DNA of 64,000 nucleotides from Pomacea canaliculata (Eukaryota; Mollusca; Gastropoda; Architaenioglossa; Ampullariidae). A model generated the notes under the pieces. It saw only the letters and a program-made list of their open reading frames with translations, ran no database searches and had not been told where the DNA came from. Location of the stretch: NCBI RefSeq assembly GCF_003073045.1, contig NC_037593.1, positions 12,470,735-12,534,734 on the forward strand, read 5' to 3'. The position numbers and the translations under genes were made by a program. This document shows, piece after piece, positions 11,729 through 38,565 of this stretch (position 1 is the stretch's first letter; every line of letters begins with the position of its first letter).

Positions 11729-14700
11729 TCATAGAGAGGATAAGGGCTTAATGGTCCATTTAACACCATCCTTTGATTCTGTAACAGATTAAAATCTACC
11801 ATAGGCATCATGTTAATAATAAAATATGCCTGCTCCTGACAAAGCTGCAAGTGCAGCATGGTGACACCAATGCCAAAGATAAACTTTTAGGAAGCATCTA
11901 CATTAAAAAATCTTATAGGCAGACCGGGACATTAAAATTAATGCCGATACAGAAGAACAGTACTTATTACAACTTCACATCCTGTAAAGTACAGAGCAGC
12001 TGCTTTTAATGGTGTTAAGTGATCTGTTAAAGAAAAACTAGAACCACCACAAAATATCAGCTCACCATCAAACACATTCATTAACCAAAATATGTACAAC
12101 AAATGAGTGAAAACAAACTACTCACCAACTTTCTGGTCTTTCTGAAGTTTTAGCAAATGCTGAATGACATTGTTGGCTGCACTTATTTGAAGCGCCTCAG
12201 GAACACCCTAAGAGAAGCACATAATGAACATTTACAGTACATAATAAATTGATCTCTTTGGTGTTAACCCTGATTATTACTCAGGTTTAGAATTTTCTAT
12301 AAAAATGGTAAACCTGAAATAACAGGTAATTTGAAATGACATAAATGCAGTCTTAAGCCTGAATACCAAATGACAGTACAACTACCATCTAATGGCACTG
12401 ATTTTCACATGTTTTTACCATGAGGAATAATAATTCTAATAAGGTTAACGCACATATTTTTATTGTAAATTCTCTTTCTCTAAATGTCTGGCAAGTCTTG
12501 AAGAAAGAGAATGTACAATAAAAATTTTGTGCACCTTAAAACAAGTTTATCAGATCCATCATTCACACCTCCCATCTCAGTGAGGTGACTACAAGCATCT
12601 TGTCCGTCAACTCCCAGGGCCTGGTCAGAACCTGGGGTAGCAGAATCACTGGTAGAAAAGTGTAAGCTATCATCCCATCCCATGAGATGGAAAGGCCAAA
12701 AACTGACCAACACTGAAGGTCTGAAACTGGTGACACAAAAGTCTGAAGTTTTGCATTCCAGCAACTGGCACACAGGTCAATGTAAACTTGTAAGTAGTCA
12801 GACAACTGCTGAAAGACTGAAGGAAGCAGGGTCCATTCCAAGGAAGATCTCTGTACTTTCCTGCTGAAGATATTCAAGCATCTGGGAATGGAGCAAACCT
12901 GGAGCCAAATCCTATAATTTCTGCACCTCAGCAGAAACTTCCAGACTCAAAGACAAAGAGTAAGGTACTGAAACCCCCATCTCCATGCAGTTGTAAATAC
13001 AGTGAAGTTGTCCCATGAAACAAATCCCTGAACACTACACACACAGGCAACAGGCACAGCATATGGCTCAAGAGCAGATAAAGAATGTAACAACTGCCAC
13101 AGTAACCATCAAAAAACAAAAGCAAAAAACTTTACTAGTGTCGCTGTTGATTTTATGGATGTTGAGTATACTGCAGGCTAGGAATGTGCTAGTTCACTAT
13201 CAAGGAGTAAACTTTAAATGGTTGGAGAGCAAATGTAGCTTATTCTTTCAAATGGTCATGTTGTCAAACTGGATTTCCATCCTTTTGTTGCCATTGGATA
13301 AGTTACTAAAGCATAACAGCAAAAAAATCATTCAGTACATTTCACTATTTAATTTTCCAAAAAAGAAGAAGATGGTTTTAAGAATAGTATGAATGTCTCT
13401 ATATTAGTGATAACATGTGTGACCTACAACATAAATAATCTTGACTATGTCCATTGGCTCCATTGGTGTATCTCTGTGGTCAGTGAGACACTGGATGATC
13501 TGAGATTCTCGCTTGTTACGATGTTCGATGTAACCTCCCACAGTTTCCTTGGGATTGTCAATTACAAAACCATGACCTGGGTAGATAACTGATGGGTTGA
13601 GGTCAAGAATTTGCTTCAGGGACTGCATATAGCTTGTAAGATCTTCAACTGTCTGTAAATAATCAACAATTTTTGGCTAAGATTTGTTCTCAAAAGTACT
13701 TCTGCTGTTTTCTTATATAAGAAAATTTACTGTGAAATCTAGAATATGTTACAGAAACTAATCATTTTCTCTTTTCAGGCACTTTTTAAACTGACAGCTG
13801 CTACAGTAAATCTCTTTTGTGCACCATAATCTGATTTTACATTAGTGTCACAAAAGTGGAATCGTAAACTTAGTGGTGTCTCTTGTACCACTAGCTTGTG
13901 AGCTGCCACTGCAAGTGCACCAAATCATTTATTATTGTAGACACTAGCATCTTGTTTTGTGCATACTCACAGTGGTTGAACCACCAAGGATAGTATCACC
14001 ACTAAAGATAGCATTTTCTTCCACTAATTGTAGTATCGTGTGATCTTCAGAGTGACCAGGGTTATGGTATAACCTGAAAAATGATACAATAAGAATACAT
14101 AGATTTTTTTTAAAAAGACAAATATCAGAAACATAAATGTCCTTATGACACTTCATCTTCATGTTATTTTATATACATGTGTACTTTGAATAACACTTTA
14201 CACAGTTCTGCATCAAGACGGATTCTCTATATAGATGAAAGGTAAACATAACTTACACATTACCAGTCTAACCTTCTGCTTTGACCTGTGTTCAGTTATT
14301 GTAAGAAAACAATAACACAGATCTTACCGATACGTTTATTATAAGGTCAAAGAAAAAAGGGTCAAGGATTAACTTCTCTGCAACTATTTTTGAGGCATAA
14401 TCACACAATTATTAAGCAGCTGAGAAGCAAAGTGGCATAAATATTACAGTCTGCACTGCTTTTGCTGAAAAGGCTGTCATTTACTGCTTCTTTATTGCTA
14501 GCATATTCCTGAAGAGTCACTGACCTTAGAGTGGCACCTTCCGTATGGAAAACATGCTGATCTTTGATGAAGGTATAATCTGTATTTTTTAATGGAACAT
14601 CTGCTTCAGAAAGTCGCTTTAACTTCGAAACTTTGTATCCTATTGAAAGATGTTACAAAGCATAACAACTGACTGACCGCAATAAAATATTAATTTAGAA

Positions 14701-16899
14701 TGATCTAATAGGGAGTTTTAGCTACTCTGTTAAGAATTTTACTATTGTATCAATCTACAGGGGTTTTTGCTAAGAATCCATAAAATTAATCATAAGCATT
14801 ACACAAAAGTAAAATCGTAATGCTTAACTTGCTGCATGGCTTTGTGAGACACTTACCTTCACACTGATACACAGAGATACCTGAATTTCAAGAATTTAAA
14901 AAAAATTATAAGCAATGAACTAAAATGACCAGATCAAAGATCAAAGTAATCAGAAACACACTGTTCCTACTTCACTTCATCATGAAATAGCAATCTTCAT
15001 GTAAACACACAGGAAATTAAAAGTATCCAATGGCACTTCCTAAAAATATTTTTGGAAATATTGTTATACAAATTTTTGTGATCGCTGAGAAGTCTAGTCG
15101 ACTAGTCCTGTAGGTAGTAGATTCTACTGGTCAAAAAGCACACAGAATTAAATAAACATAACTCGTGATGACAAAAAACTTTAGTATTTGAAACAGGCTC
15201 TAGAATGATGAAAAATATCACTAGCCATTTTAATATGTGTCCTCATATTGCCATTAGTTGTCCAAAATAAAAAACCAACCCAAAAATGTAAATCGTCAAA
15301 TCAACGTTTTCCTATATCTGTGTTAATGGATTCCATTCAAAATTGGTTCACATAGTTAAATGATTTGTCTCTTTTTTTAATTTAATATTTTTTGGACATT
15401 AAATAATATGCATAAGATTGTGGGGACCACTGTGTTTAGTGATGACAGTCTGTATATAACAATAATGGGTAATAATGATCTTGTAAGAGCGCATTTCCAT
15501 GTGTGAAGCAAGCTCAATACATATAAACAAAAGACATTTAAACAAAGGAACCGACAGTCAACCATAAAAGAAACTCAAGCATCAGCAAATGGATGACAAA
15601 CATAAATTAAATACTTGGATAAAGATGAAAAACTAAAGACAAAGATGAAAGATGTTGCAAATGTGTTAAACATTTTAAAAGACCTAAAAAAGGTAAAGAA
15701 ATGTATGCTTTCAGAAAATTTCTGCAGTGCTATCAATATTTATAACTCACCCTCATTAAAAGAGCTACAGATGTCATCCACGCCTCCAACATGATCAGGA
15801 TGCCAATGAGTAACAATTATTTCTTGCAGGGACACAGCAAATTTTTCCAAGGCTGCTTTAAGTTCTTTTATGTACTCCATGATGCCTGAATCACCTGTAT
15901 CCACTAATATTCGTCTGAAATAAAGCCTATGGCATTATGATAAAAAAGAAAAAAAAGTGCTGCTGCTGTGTAATTAATTAAGCCAGCACTGACTAGACAT
16001 CAGCCATTATGCAAAAGACTGACTTTGTTTCATATGTGTATGGCCTATGCCTTGCGCATGCATGGTAAGGATATATTGCCTGCATGTGTACTACATGCTA
16101 TTTCTTTTAATTTTATATATATATATCTGGGTACATCGGACAGGGCAGGGGGTAGCGAAAGTAATTCCTAAATTGCAATCAAACCTTGTCAGCTTATGTA
16201 ACTATGCAGTTGTTTCCAAGCCAAAATGTATCAACAGACGAGTGAAGCCACTTATAAATTGGTACCAGTCAAGGGTTGTATGTATAAAGAATAGTACTAT
16301 AGCGAATATAGGCTTTACTAAATAACTAGAACATAATATTCGTCATTATCTGACAATCTCTATGTGCGTGCGTATGTATGTGAAAAATGCTTTTTAGATA
16401 AATCACTAAAATTACGATAGCTAAGAGTATAATGGACAAACTCAAACAACAGCTCCGAAGCAGTGCCCACGAACCGCAAGACCAAGTCTACCCCAATGCG
16501 GGTACACTTCACTGCGTACTCTCACTCATAAAATAAGCTAACACGAGTGCGCGCGCGTCAAAATAAAGGGAAATAGAAATTTAAAATATATTTAAGAATC
16601 ATAAAAGCGTATGCACACTGTTAAATATATCAACTGCTAAACTGTTAATTGCCTCTGCGTTTAGTTCGCAATATGGGCGAAGTCCACATACTAGTCTAAT
16701 ATAGGTCTGGATTTCTCTTTTGTACACAGAATGCAAAAAGAACAAATTTCACGTTAAACTATTTTTTAAATTGCCTTTTTCCAGTGCCAATTAGATAGGT
16801 ATTTGTCCCCTGTAGCGTGTGAGGTCCAGGATTGCATCCCAAAATACGAATTACTCGATGAGAAAGCTGCTCAAGTTTAGGTATCGTAGCTACCGCCAT
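11729..16899 (-). CDS. LACTB2: Beta-lactamase-like protein 2 (endoribonuclease LACTB2)
   Basis: LACTB2 is a metallo-beta-lactamase-fold single-strand RNA endonuclease that turns over mitochondrial transcripts. Eight exons: 16899-16775, 15914-15751, 14880-14857 (24-nt microexon), 14639-14525, 14073-13971, 13652-13428, 12207-12126 and 11778-11729, giving about 295 residues (human 288). The N-terminus has [19 protein letters not shown], near-identical to the family. Metal ligands are all present: THWHPDH (H-x-H-x-D-H), the His of NPGHSEDH, the Asp of FSGD and the His of YPGHG. The last exon ends [13 protein letters not shown], matching the family's short Trp/Lys C-terminus. Intron 1 starts with GC (AAAAAG|GCAATT), and the frame stops if it is read through, so a GC-AG intron is the simplest reading. 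The 3' edge of exon 6 could shift by 3 nt. Intact gene. Confidence 0.93.
12208..13427 (-). other. LACTB2 intron 6, nothing recognised
   Basis: A 1.2 kb intron. Open frames of up to 125 codons exist on both strands but none resembles a known protein or has splice-consistent borders. Confidence 0.5.
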
Positions 16900-16906
16900 T
16901 TTAGCT

Positions 16907-16916
16907 GTCACGTGAT
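16907..16916. promoter_or_regulatory. E-box/CLEAR-like GTCACGTGA just upstream of LACTB2 ATG
   Basis: GTCACGTGAT lies within 20 bp upstream of the LACTB2 start codon, which itself lies in an AAAATGGCGG (YY1-like) context. A near copy of this arrangement, CACGTGACATAGAAAATGGC on the minus strand, recurs at about 19142-19161. The palindrome binds bHLH factors of the USF/TFEB type in animals; function here is inferred. Confidence 0.4.
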
Positions 16917-17999
16917 ACAGCAGACAGCACTAAAGGATGGAAAGAAGTATTTTCTTACAATTACCATAAATTTTGGTCTTTTGAACGCACCTCTATATAA
17001 GCCGCACTCACTACATTTTTTCCATCTCTTCTTTTTTCACAAATAAACCGCAAATATATGCAACTTAAAAGCTATACAACGTAGGCAATTCGACACGGAG
17101 GGTTGTGTGCATCAGCATATAAAGCTTCATGAATTGCACATGCGGCTTTGATTTTAACATATGATTTTAGAATATGAACACTTTAACATGGAGCTCATCG
17201 AAAAATTAAATCTGAAAAACTTTTCAAACAAGCCGCATCGCTGTTTAAGCCGAAGCTATAGGGCTTTTTCGTAATGGTTTTTATAAAGCTGGGGAAACAG
17301 TCGATCGCGGCACGTACTGTACTTTGGTTCTCGAATGCCTAATTGATTCTCCTCTCCTTATCGACAAGCAGAGTCCACATTTCACATATGTAAAGCAGGA
17401 TCGGTATATATACGAAGGACTTAATACAGAGTGTATATAAGTACTTAAACCTGATGTTATGAGTGTCCCAGACCCTGCATGTCCAGCCTAGCTATAGTCA
17501 TTAAATTGCTGCTTTTACTGTCGCAATCCTCATAACCGCAAATGTGACTATTTCACTGTTTCCCGTAAACGAAAAGAAAGCTAAACACAATTAAACAGTC
17601 TTAGCAACCTCTAAGCAACCTCTAAGCAACGATTGAAAAGACCAATCGATCTTAAGGGTCAGAATAAGGTACGGATCTTAGGTCAGTGACTGAAAATCGA
17701 ACGTTTCTCTACCCACACGTACAATTGGGTGGTGCAGTTGGGGTTACGTAGAGAAAAAATTACACAGGGCAAAATAGATATATTAATAGTGGAAACAATT
17801 CATCGTACAGTTTTGCTCGCAGTCTAATTAGCTGTTTCGCGTTATATGCATGCGTTAAATTCTGTCATTATAGAAAGTAAAAAAGTCCACGAAAATAAGC
17901 CGAACTCTTGCAGTTACCGTAAATTTCGGACTACAGTATACGCGTTAATGCCCTGCAAAGACTGGTCCGGATCTCGCACAGAAAAAAGTCAAAGACTAT

Positions 18000-18205
18000 A
18001 TATCCTTCAAGGGACCTTGGAGGGTGGTCGACGCCGCTGCCAGAGGAAGAATTGTCGAGCCAGTTGCACTTAATAAATGACAGGAAAACTTTTCTTTGAA
18101 GGCGTCATGCATCATTCCTATCGATCGTGCCTTATAATTAACTGCTTGTACATGCCGGGGGAATGCGGCCCTATATGCTTCACTGGGGGTGAAAAGAAAT
18201 AAGAT
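18000..18205 (+). mobile_element. RTE-like LINE 3'-end remnant
   Basis: Read on the plus strand, 18001-18050 encodes LQGTLEGGRRRCQRKN, matching the C-terminal segment LQGTLEGSRRRGRPRK of the LINE at 21-25 kb. The tail at 18165-18203 (GCGGCCCTATATGCTTCACT, then GGGGGTGAAA) matches the tail at about 25118-25146. Short and heavily decayed. Confidence 0.7.
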
Positions 18206-19399
18206 GTACATACCGGGATCGATCGTCGTATATAGTACCCATTAAAACGATTTCTCAAGTATGACCACGTGTACGTAGGTTTCTAGGGGCCGTCCGGTAA
18301 AACAAAACGTAGTAAAATGCTTTCTATATAACACACAACCCACCCACCCACCCACCCCCTCGATCACTGAACACTGTGAAGTCACCTTTACTCTACAGTA
18401 CGTCCTACTTATCGTTATCTAAAGCCACAAATTTAGTGCGAAGGCGAAGATGCGCGTCCTAAAGAGTATTTAATTCACAATTATGGGTAACGTTAGTGAA
18501 AATCATTTATAAATTTTAATTATTGTGGCGAGAAGATCGAGGTGTTGGGGAGAAAACAGCTATATATTATAATTATAGGTGGCGAGATAACGATCTTGGT
18601 GATCCGAGGATGTATAGTTATAATAATAATCTTTAATTTTAAAAGTTTGACACAACAATATTTTTATTTCCATTATTGAACGGGTCATTATTTTCCGAGT
18701 CCTCGTGATATTAATGCCATGAAATTTTTTTCTAGGCGCCAGTAAATCACACTAATACTATATTTCCAATCATCAATGGCAAGTCATACACAATGATCAA
18801 AGTAATTGTTTACCTGGCATTTCAAAGTTCGGTGAACGATAAAGTGTATAATCCCTTATTTTTAACTTCGATCGGTAGAGATCGAGACTTAGATCGGCTT
18901 ACTTGCTGTGTCTGTGGAATCTTCATATACATGTACATGTATATATCATACACAGACGCGCGCATCTATGTAACCACGCTTCCATTCTCTTTCTCGTTAT
19001 CATTCAGAGTCCATAGTCTGGCTAAATAGATTCCAATTATGACTGTATGTCTTTTCTTTTCTTTTCTTTTATTATTTTTTGGTGAAGTCATGGTCATCGT
19101 GGTTCTACGGACGGACCGAACTCTCAATGTTGAACTTGCCGCCATTTTCTATGTCACGTGAGAAAGCGGTATACTATTTAGTAAATGACAGACAAACTGT
19201 CTTAAAGAAAAAAAAGTAAAGTTAAACTTATGTAAGTTGAAGTTTAACTGTACTACAATTATAGATAATTAAAGTTGTCAAAAATACTTGAGAGTTAGCG
19301 AGACTTTGTCATTTCCGGAGTGTTCCGATAACCATTATTGACATTACCTGGTTCATCTTGACATGTTGTCTTTTGTCGTTAACTCTGAAATTTAGCACC

Positions 19400-32220
<12,821 letters not shown>

Positions 32221-34811
32221 AAGAAAGTCATCGTGTGATTTTGTAAACATTTTGTACAGCAAGAAAAGGTTAATTGCTGAAAGTGGGAAACACTGAAAAC
32301 TTGCTTCGTATCTGATAACATTATCAGTTCATGGAAGAAGTTGCAGTCATGTCAATTCGTGGATTTCTGCTATAAGTGTCTCCTGACTTTACTACAAAGT
32401 GATTATTGCATTTATCTTTTGGCAACTGGGAGTGGTACCCTTTGGAAAAAACCACCAAACTGTTGATTATGTGGTGTTGGACCTCCAGTCTCTCAGTATC
32501 CTGTAGCTACTGGAGTTGGTTGAAATATTGCCTTGATAAATCAGCTACCTGAGGGATGGGCAGAGGGGAAGGACCAAAAAGAATGACACAACAAAACCCT
32601 GAGATATCTGGAATGAACTGATAATGGAAGTAGTGTTTGATGATGTGAGCACATCAATCTTCAGGATAAACATAAATGTAATTCGTCTCCAGCTTGTATG
32701 GTCATTTATTGTGGTATAGGTCTAGACAGCATTGTAGTCCCCCCTATCACTCCATCAAAAGCCAGAAGAAACAAGTCGGTGATATATGGGAAAAGTGCTG
32801 GGAGATTGCTGTGGGGCTGGGAGAATGAGTGGGTATCAATTATTTAAATGTACAGTTGCTGGAATGTTATATAAATCTGCTGATTTGGACATTAAGGATA
32901 AGTGGAGCTAATGTCCACCTACTTCTGGAACTTCCATCTGCATAGATGTGCATGTAAGTACTTTATTCTTGGTAATTTAAAATTAAGGCATGGGAACTGG
33001 GGAAAGAGGATCCATTACATAAGGCATATCTGTTGCCTAGTGTGGGTCTAATCATGTTAGCCATGAGTGACAGCCGAATGCTACATAATTCCTAGGAGCA
33101 GAAACCTGTTACTGGGTTTTAAAAAATGTGGATGAGGAGGATTGGCTCATTCAGTCTCTTAATGTTTTTCAGTCAGATTTTTTTTTCATATCTGCCCCAC
33201 AAACATAAATAAATGTAGGTTACTTGAAAGTTGTTAACCTGGTGCAAGTTTTTCTTGGCCTTCTTACTTGTTCTTTGATGAAACCAGGAGTGAAGAGAAT
33301 GCACAGCAGATCACCTTGTCAGTCCATCTGGCCATTTCATGGCAGTTTTTTTTGTTGTTTTTTTTTGTTTTTAGATAATATCCAGTGAGCATATTAGTGT
33401 GGTGTGCTCATTTAATGGTTGTTTCTGGCTGAAACTGGTAAAATTTCCATTGTAAAATACTGTCAAAGGAGTTATTCATTCAAAGAACAAAACATTTAAA
33501 GATTTTCTTGCATCACCACTTAATTTGAGAGCACACTTCAGCTGATCAACACCAGTTAGTTCTGTTTTTCACACTTCCCATGCTGTCCAACTTTTGTAGT
33601 TATTAGAGATTGCTCAAGTAAAATTTTGCTCATTATAGCATGGATATGTGTGTTTAGACTTTCAGTAACTGAGATCTGTGTGAGATACCAAGTCTTGTGA
33701 TTGAATCCCCGAGTGAAACTAACTTCAGAACTAGCATGCCTGTAGCAAATAATCATAAAACACTGTGTTTTAGCTCTCATGCAGGTAAAACATCTTCGAT
33801 CAGGGAGCAGAAGGTAAACAGGGGGCAGTTTTATGCTCACTTGATTGACAATGTGTTTACAGTTTTGTTACAGAGCTGCAAGGAAGGAGGGGGGAAACCC
33901 TGACAAATCCATGAAACTTATCTGTCTTTTTTTTGCCCCCGAACATCCATATTGTCCACTTTCTATTAGTGATAGCTCTTTGCTGTTGCATCTTCTGATC
34001 CCAGATGATGTACTGGGCAGTGTGTGCAGTCTCTTTCAGACACAGCAGTTTTCATACCAGACTGCAGCTATGGGTAGATTACTTTCAGATTGTGTAAGGT
34101 ATTTTCTAGCTGTTTCATTTTTATCTATCATTGTTTGTAACTTGCATTGTTCATTGCCACATGGACTGCATCAAAATAATATTTGCTATTCTAGCATAAT
34201 GGATTTGTCAAAATATGGTTTAGCAGCTGAAGGGGAAGAACTGCTACATGTGGAATTAGATGCAGCAGGATGAGAGTTTAGGTGCTAAAGTGTGAGTGTT
34301 TATTGTTTATTGCAAATCATATTTATACTGTTTTTCACAGGAGTCAACAGTCAAACCTGCCTGTGAAAAGGGTACCTTGTGTAGCACAGCAGGACTGTTT
34401 GCTTGAAGCTTTAACTCTTTACATCTCAGTGTTTCTTGCTCAGACACTGACTTAATGTTTTTTGACTATACATATTCATCTGAACTGCAGACATAAAGGG
34501 CACGCTAGTGGTTCCTTACTAAATAGAAAAATAAGTTGATTATTTTGGACTATGCTAGAAGTGGATCTTGGCAAAAAAGAAAAAAAAAGAAAAAAAGGGA
34601 GTTTTGCAGAACCCAGGCTGTTCTATCTTACTTTAAGATAAGAAATCCCTCTTGTTGAACAAAACCTTGCTACTGTTGGTGAAAATTCATACAAGTATTG
34701 TCTGAGTTTTTTAATTTTGTTTTTGTTTTTTGTGCTTTCTTCACATTCTTAACAAGGAGACATTTTTCTTTTGCTGACTGAATGTAAACAAGCTGTTCCA
34801 ATTGTACAAAT

Positions 34812-34930
34812 TCACTTCATCATCTCCATCATATCATTCATCAGTCATCATTGGTTTTTGTGGAACATAGGCCTGCATCATTGTTGTCCAGCATGCGGTG
34901 CTTTCAGTCTTGTATTTGGAGCATAGTTGA
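34812..34930 (-). mobile_element. Possible LINE 3' tail
   Basis: On the minus strand this reads GCAGGCCTATGTTCCACAAA followed by ATGATG/GATGA repeats. That resembles the GCCCTATG-TCC plus short-repeat tails of the other RTE-like remnants in the window. No coding part remains. Confidence 0.4.
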
Positions 34931-37900
34931 CTGGGGCTTAAAGAAAAATATTCTAGATATGCAGCATTTATCTCAAATGTGTATTAAAAGCTAACTTCAT
35001 TTGCTATAAGTGCGCGCTATTCATATTGAAAATTTGTTTATGATATTGTAGAGTGTCTATTTTTCTACACACAAAAAAAATTGTTAAATGATGATACATA
35101 TTCAGTGACGTCCTACAGTGACTGCCAGTTTATGGTAGTGTCCATACTTATTGTTCTGCCTTTCTCAGCACAGACACAGGTATCAGAATTCTATTTTTCA
35201 GCAAAAAACACATTAGCAGAAGCAGAGCAATGTTTTTTTTTTTCCCTAATGTCACAAATATCATAGGGTAGTTTTATTAGCTCTAACTACCTTTTAATTT
35301 CTTGTGGGTCAGATAAAATTGTTGATGCAAAACTAAATTTTTTAGACTGTCCATAATTTTAGTAAGAAGTAGTACAGTCCCTTTCTCCTAGACTTGTTTC
35401 TTTTGTCTAACCATATTCTTGCCACACAGAAAGGAAGGACCATTTTAACCTGTGTCAAAAATATTGTCATTGAAGATAAATTGAAAAATAAATTTTATTA
35501 GACTTTTCTAATGCCTGGATTGTTTAGTATGTTCTAAGCTTTAAAAGCAGAGTTGTTGCAGGTCATTTATTCATAACAAGTTGCTCATAGGTATGCAGAG
35601 GTGGAGACTGCCGGCTGTTTCTCAAAATGTCTGTAGTCATGTATTAAGAATGTCAAGTTTCCTAAAGACTGTATAGCCGTGAAGAAAGTTTAAAATTCTG
35701 GACATAGGCTGTTGTTTAATTCTGACCACTACTGTATTAATAGAATTTGGATGAAGATCCCTTATGAATATACTGTCTAGTTCCTTTTTCTTGTCGATCT
35801 TTTTGATAAGGGCTAATAGATGTACATTACTGTTTACAGATTTGTGAAAGATGATAAATATTCAACTTAATCTTATGAAAGGAATTCATGTCCCTATTTG
35901 CTGCCAGGTATTTGCAAGAGAAACATGGATTCCAAAAGGAAGCATACACCATTCATACCCACTGAAAAAGATCACTGTAAAACGCTGCCCACATGTTCAC
36001 AAACTGATACACATAATCAGTCTCAAACACAGCCTCCATGGTTTTTTGGGTTTTTTTTTTTTTAGCTTTCAAGGAGGTTCCATTACGTGGGAAATTTTCC
36101 CAGCCCAGAATACTTTTTCTTGACATACCTCTTATGCCACATAGTGCTGTCATGCTATGGTTTAATAGATATTCATTATCATAAGGAGTAGATCTTATGT
36201 CCAATAGACTAGGAGTTAGTGGGAGATTGTTTTCCATTCCATGGCTTGATTCCTCATGTAATATCATTATAGAATTTTAATTGTAGGGAAAAAATTGCAC
36301 TGAAACCCAGTCATTTTCTGTGCTTCTTTGTAGCTACTTTTGCTTTTTTAAGTCTAGTCCTGTTTGCAGTGTGAATTAATACCTGTGCTATTTCTGTGTG
36401 ACACTAACAGCATGTTACTCCTGTTTTGGTTTTAATTTAAATTCTGTCTCAGGAAAACTTGGTAATTATTTGTTCAGAACAAAAGTGCACAATCAGCACA
36501 TAGAAGATGTATAAAAAAAAAGAAGACATTTTCTTAAAATTATTTGAGAAAAGTTGTGTATTACAAATGTCAAACTCCATGTAACAAACCCTGCTCTTTT
36601 TTCTTTGCCTCATAGACATAGCAGTGAAACTTTATGAAGAGCATCAGCATTGGTTGTACATGGGGGCTTCTAGTCAATATCAGCTGTTTCATGAGAATGT
36701 ATTCCTTCAAACATTAGCTTATATGCTGTCATCATTTTCAGTCCCTAACATTATTACCCTCATCTGCTTGAAGTTTTGAAGGTCTGCTTAAAACACCGTA
36801 AATAAATTAAGCATTCCACTAGACATCATTTAGATTTTACTTAAAACAAGACTTCTGGCAATATATGTTAGAAATGTGCACAACTCAAGCACAACGTGAG
36901 TATGGACTTCAAAATAGTGTGTGTGTATGTATGTTTTTCAACCCAGAAATGGGTGGCTAGCATCTCGTCCATCATTTTATTTTTCTCCTTCTCTCTCTTC
37001 CTTTCTTTATTTACATGTGTACATGTTGTGTGTGTGGGAGTGTGTGAGAGAGTGAAAGAAAAGAGCATATGTGCCTGCACATTTACACACCTTGTGAAAT
37101 TAAATATGGAAATATATCTCTCGTTTTACTGTCAGTATCTGTTAGCACCTATATAAAATAGAAACACGTTAATAACTTGTATACTCTTGATGCACACCAA
37201 AAACCTTTTTCTTTGAGATCTTCAGCAGGAATGTCTTGAGTAATTTCCTTAAATAAGATTGTCTTACATTGTAAAATGAAAATGTAAAGTGAATTAAAAA
37301 CAGCCATACTCCTTGGATCTTCTCATCTAGGGGCTATATTTCATGGCTTAAAAATGCTAGCTGCTGGGATTGTACATAAAATGTTACAGAAGTTGCCCAC
37401 AAAAAATATTGAACTGTGTCTATACTCATATTAAAATGAGAATGAGAGAGGCTGAGGGTATGTGTGAATTCCTTGGAGGGTTGGTACAGTTTGCTTTCAG
37501 AAAGAGACCAGTGGTGTCTCGTGAAGTAGACTCATGAAGAAAGAGCTTATTGAAATGCTTTGAAAAGTTACCTGTTGTTACGACTATACTTCAGGAATGT
37601 CAGTCCTTTACTCCAGAGAAGAATGACTGCTTGTTTTAAGTGATATCATTTATGTGCGCTATGACTTGTGCTGCAGCCTAATATGATAATGCTTTTTCCA
37701 GCTGTGCTGGTGGATCAACCAAGTCAAATAAAATTAATTTAATCTAAAACAAGACCTGCAACAAAGATTTTGTCAGAGGGATTTTTTTGTTGTTGTTTTT
37801 TTTTTTAATGAGAAACTAGTGAAAGTAGCTTGTATCAACACAGAGAAATGTGCTTTACAAATTCAAGTATAACTTATTAATAATATTAAATCTGAATCTG

Positions 37901-38565
37901 CACAGAGCATTTGTTTTAGCATCACAAAGGAAAGTCTTAGTTCTTATTTTGTGTGTGTGTATTGCAGATGTCTGGATACTTTTTTTTTGTTTTTTATTTG
38001 ACTTGGTAGAACTGCCTTGAGTTTGAGGTGTTTAAGGCTTGTAGTTTCAGGCTAAAGTAAAAAATAGTCCTGTTTTCTGCAAGCCCAGTTTTGCATTGTT
38101 TAGTGTATGCTAGTAAAAGATTCTATTTTTAATCAATATTTTGTTAACTGTTAGAATCATTGTTTAGAGGGAGTGTGATCCAGTATTTTAGAGTATATAA
38201 TGCCTTTTCCCAAAAAGGAAGAAAAACAACCCAAAACTGCTTATATAATTTTCCCAAGCTGTGAACAAAATTATCTCTTGAGTGTTGATGGTTCTAAAAT
38301 AAGTCAGTCTAGAATTGCATAAAGTCTGTTAAAATGTTTCATCTTTTCAACAGTTCGCTGTTTAATAGAAGGTAGTGTAGTTATAACAGATTTGATTTTT
38401 TTTCTCTTTTCATTAAGAGTTAGAATGTGTGCAAATGTAAATAGATCAGCACTTGTAAACAGATTTCATGCAATGAAGGTACCAGGAGAGTTGATATTAT
38501 GATTATGACTAATTATTATTGCAATGTATGAGGAAGCAGTATGAGACATTACAGAAGAATGAAAA

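Larger units (their letters stand above)
16900..19399. other. Divergent intergenic region, LACTB2 / Hippo kinase
   Basis: About 2.5 kb between divergent start codons. It holds E-box plus ATGGCGG elements at both ends, a LINE 3'-end remnant (18000-18205), a short (CCCA)n run near 18340 and AT-rich sequence. A minus-strand reading frame of just under 60 codons starts at about 19146 (MAASSTLRV) but I see no homology or splice support for it. Confidence 0.45.

Noticed and set aside
19090-19146. Minus-strand frame starting MAASSTLRV near 19146
   Set aside because: Just under 60 codons, low-complexity Lys-rich content and no homology; likely a by-product of the promoter-like ATGGCGG element.
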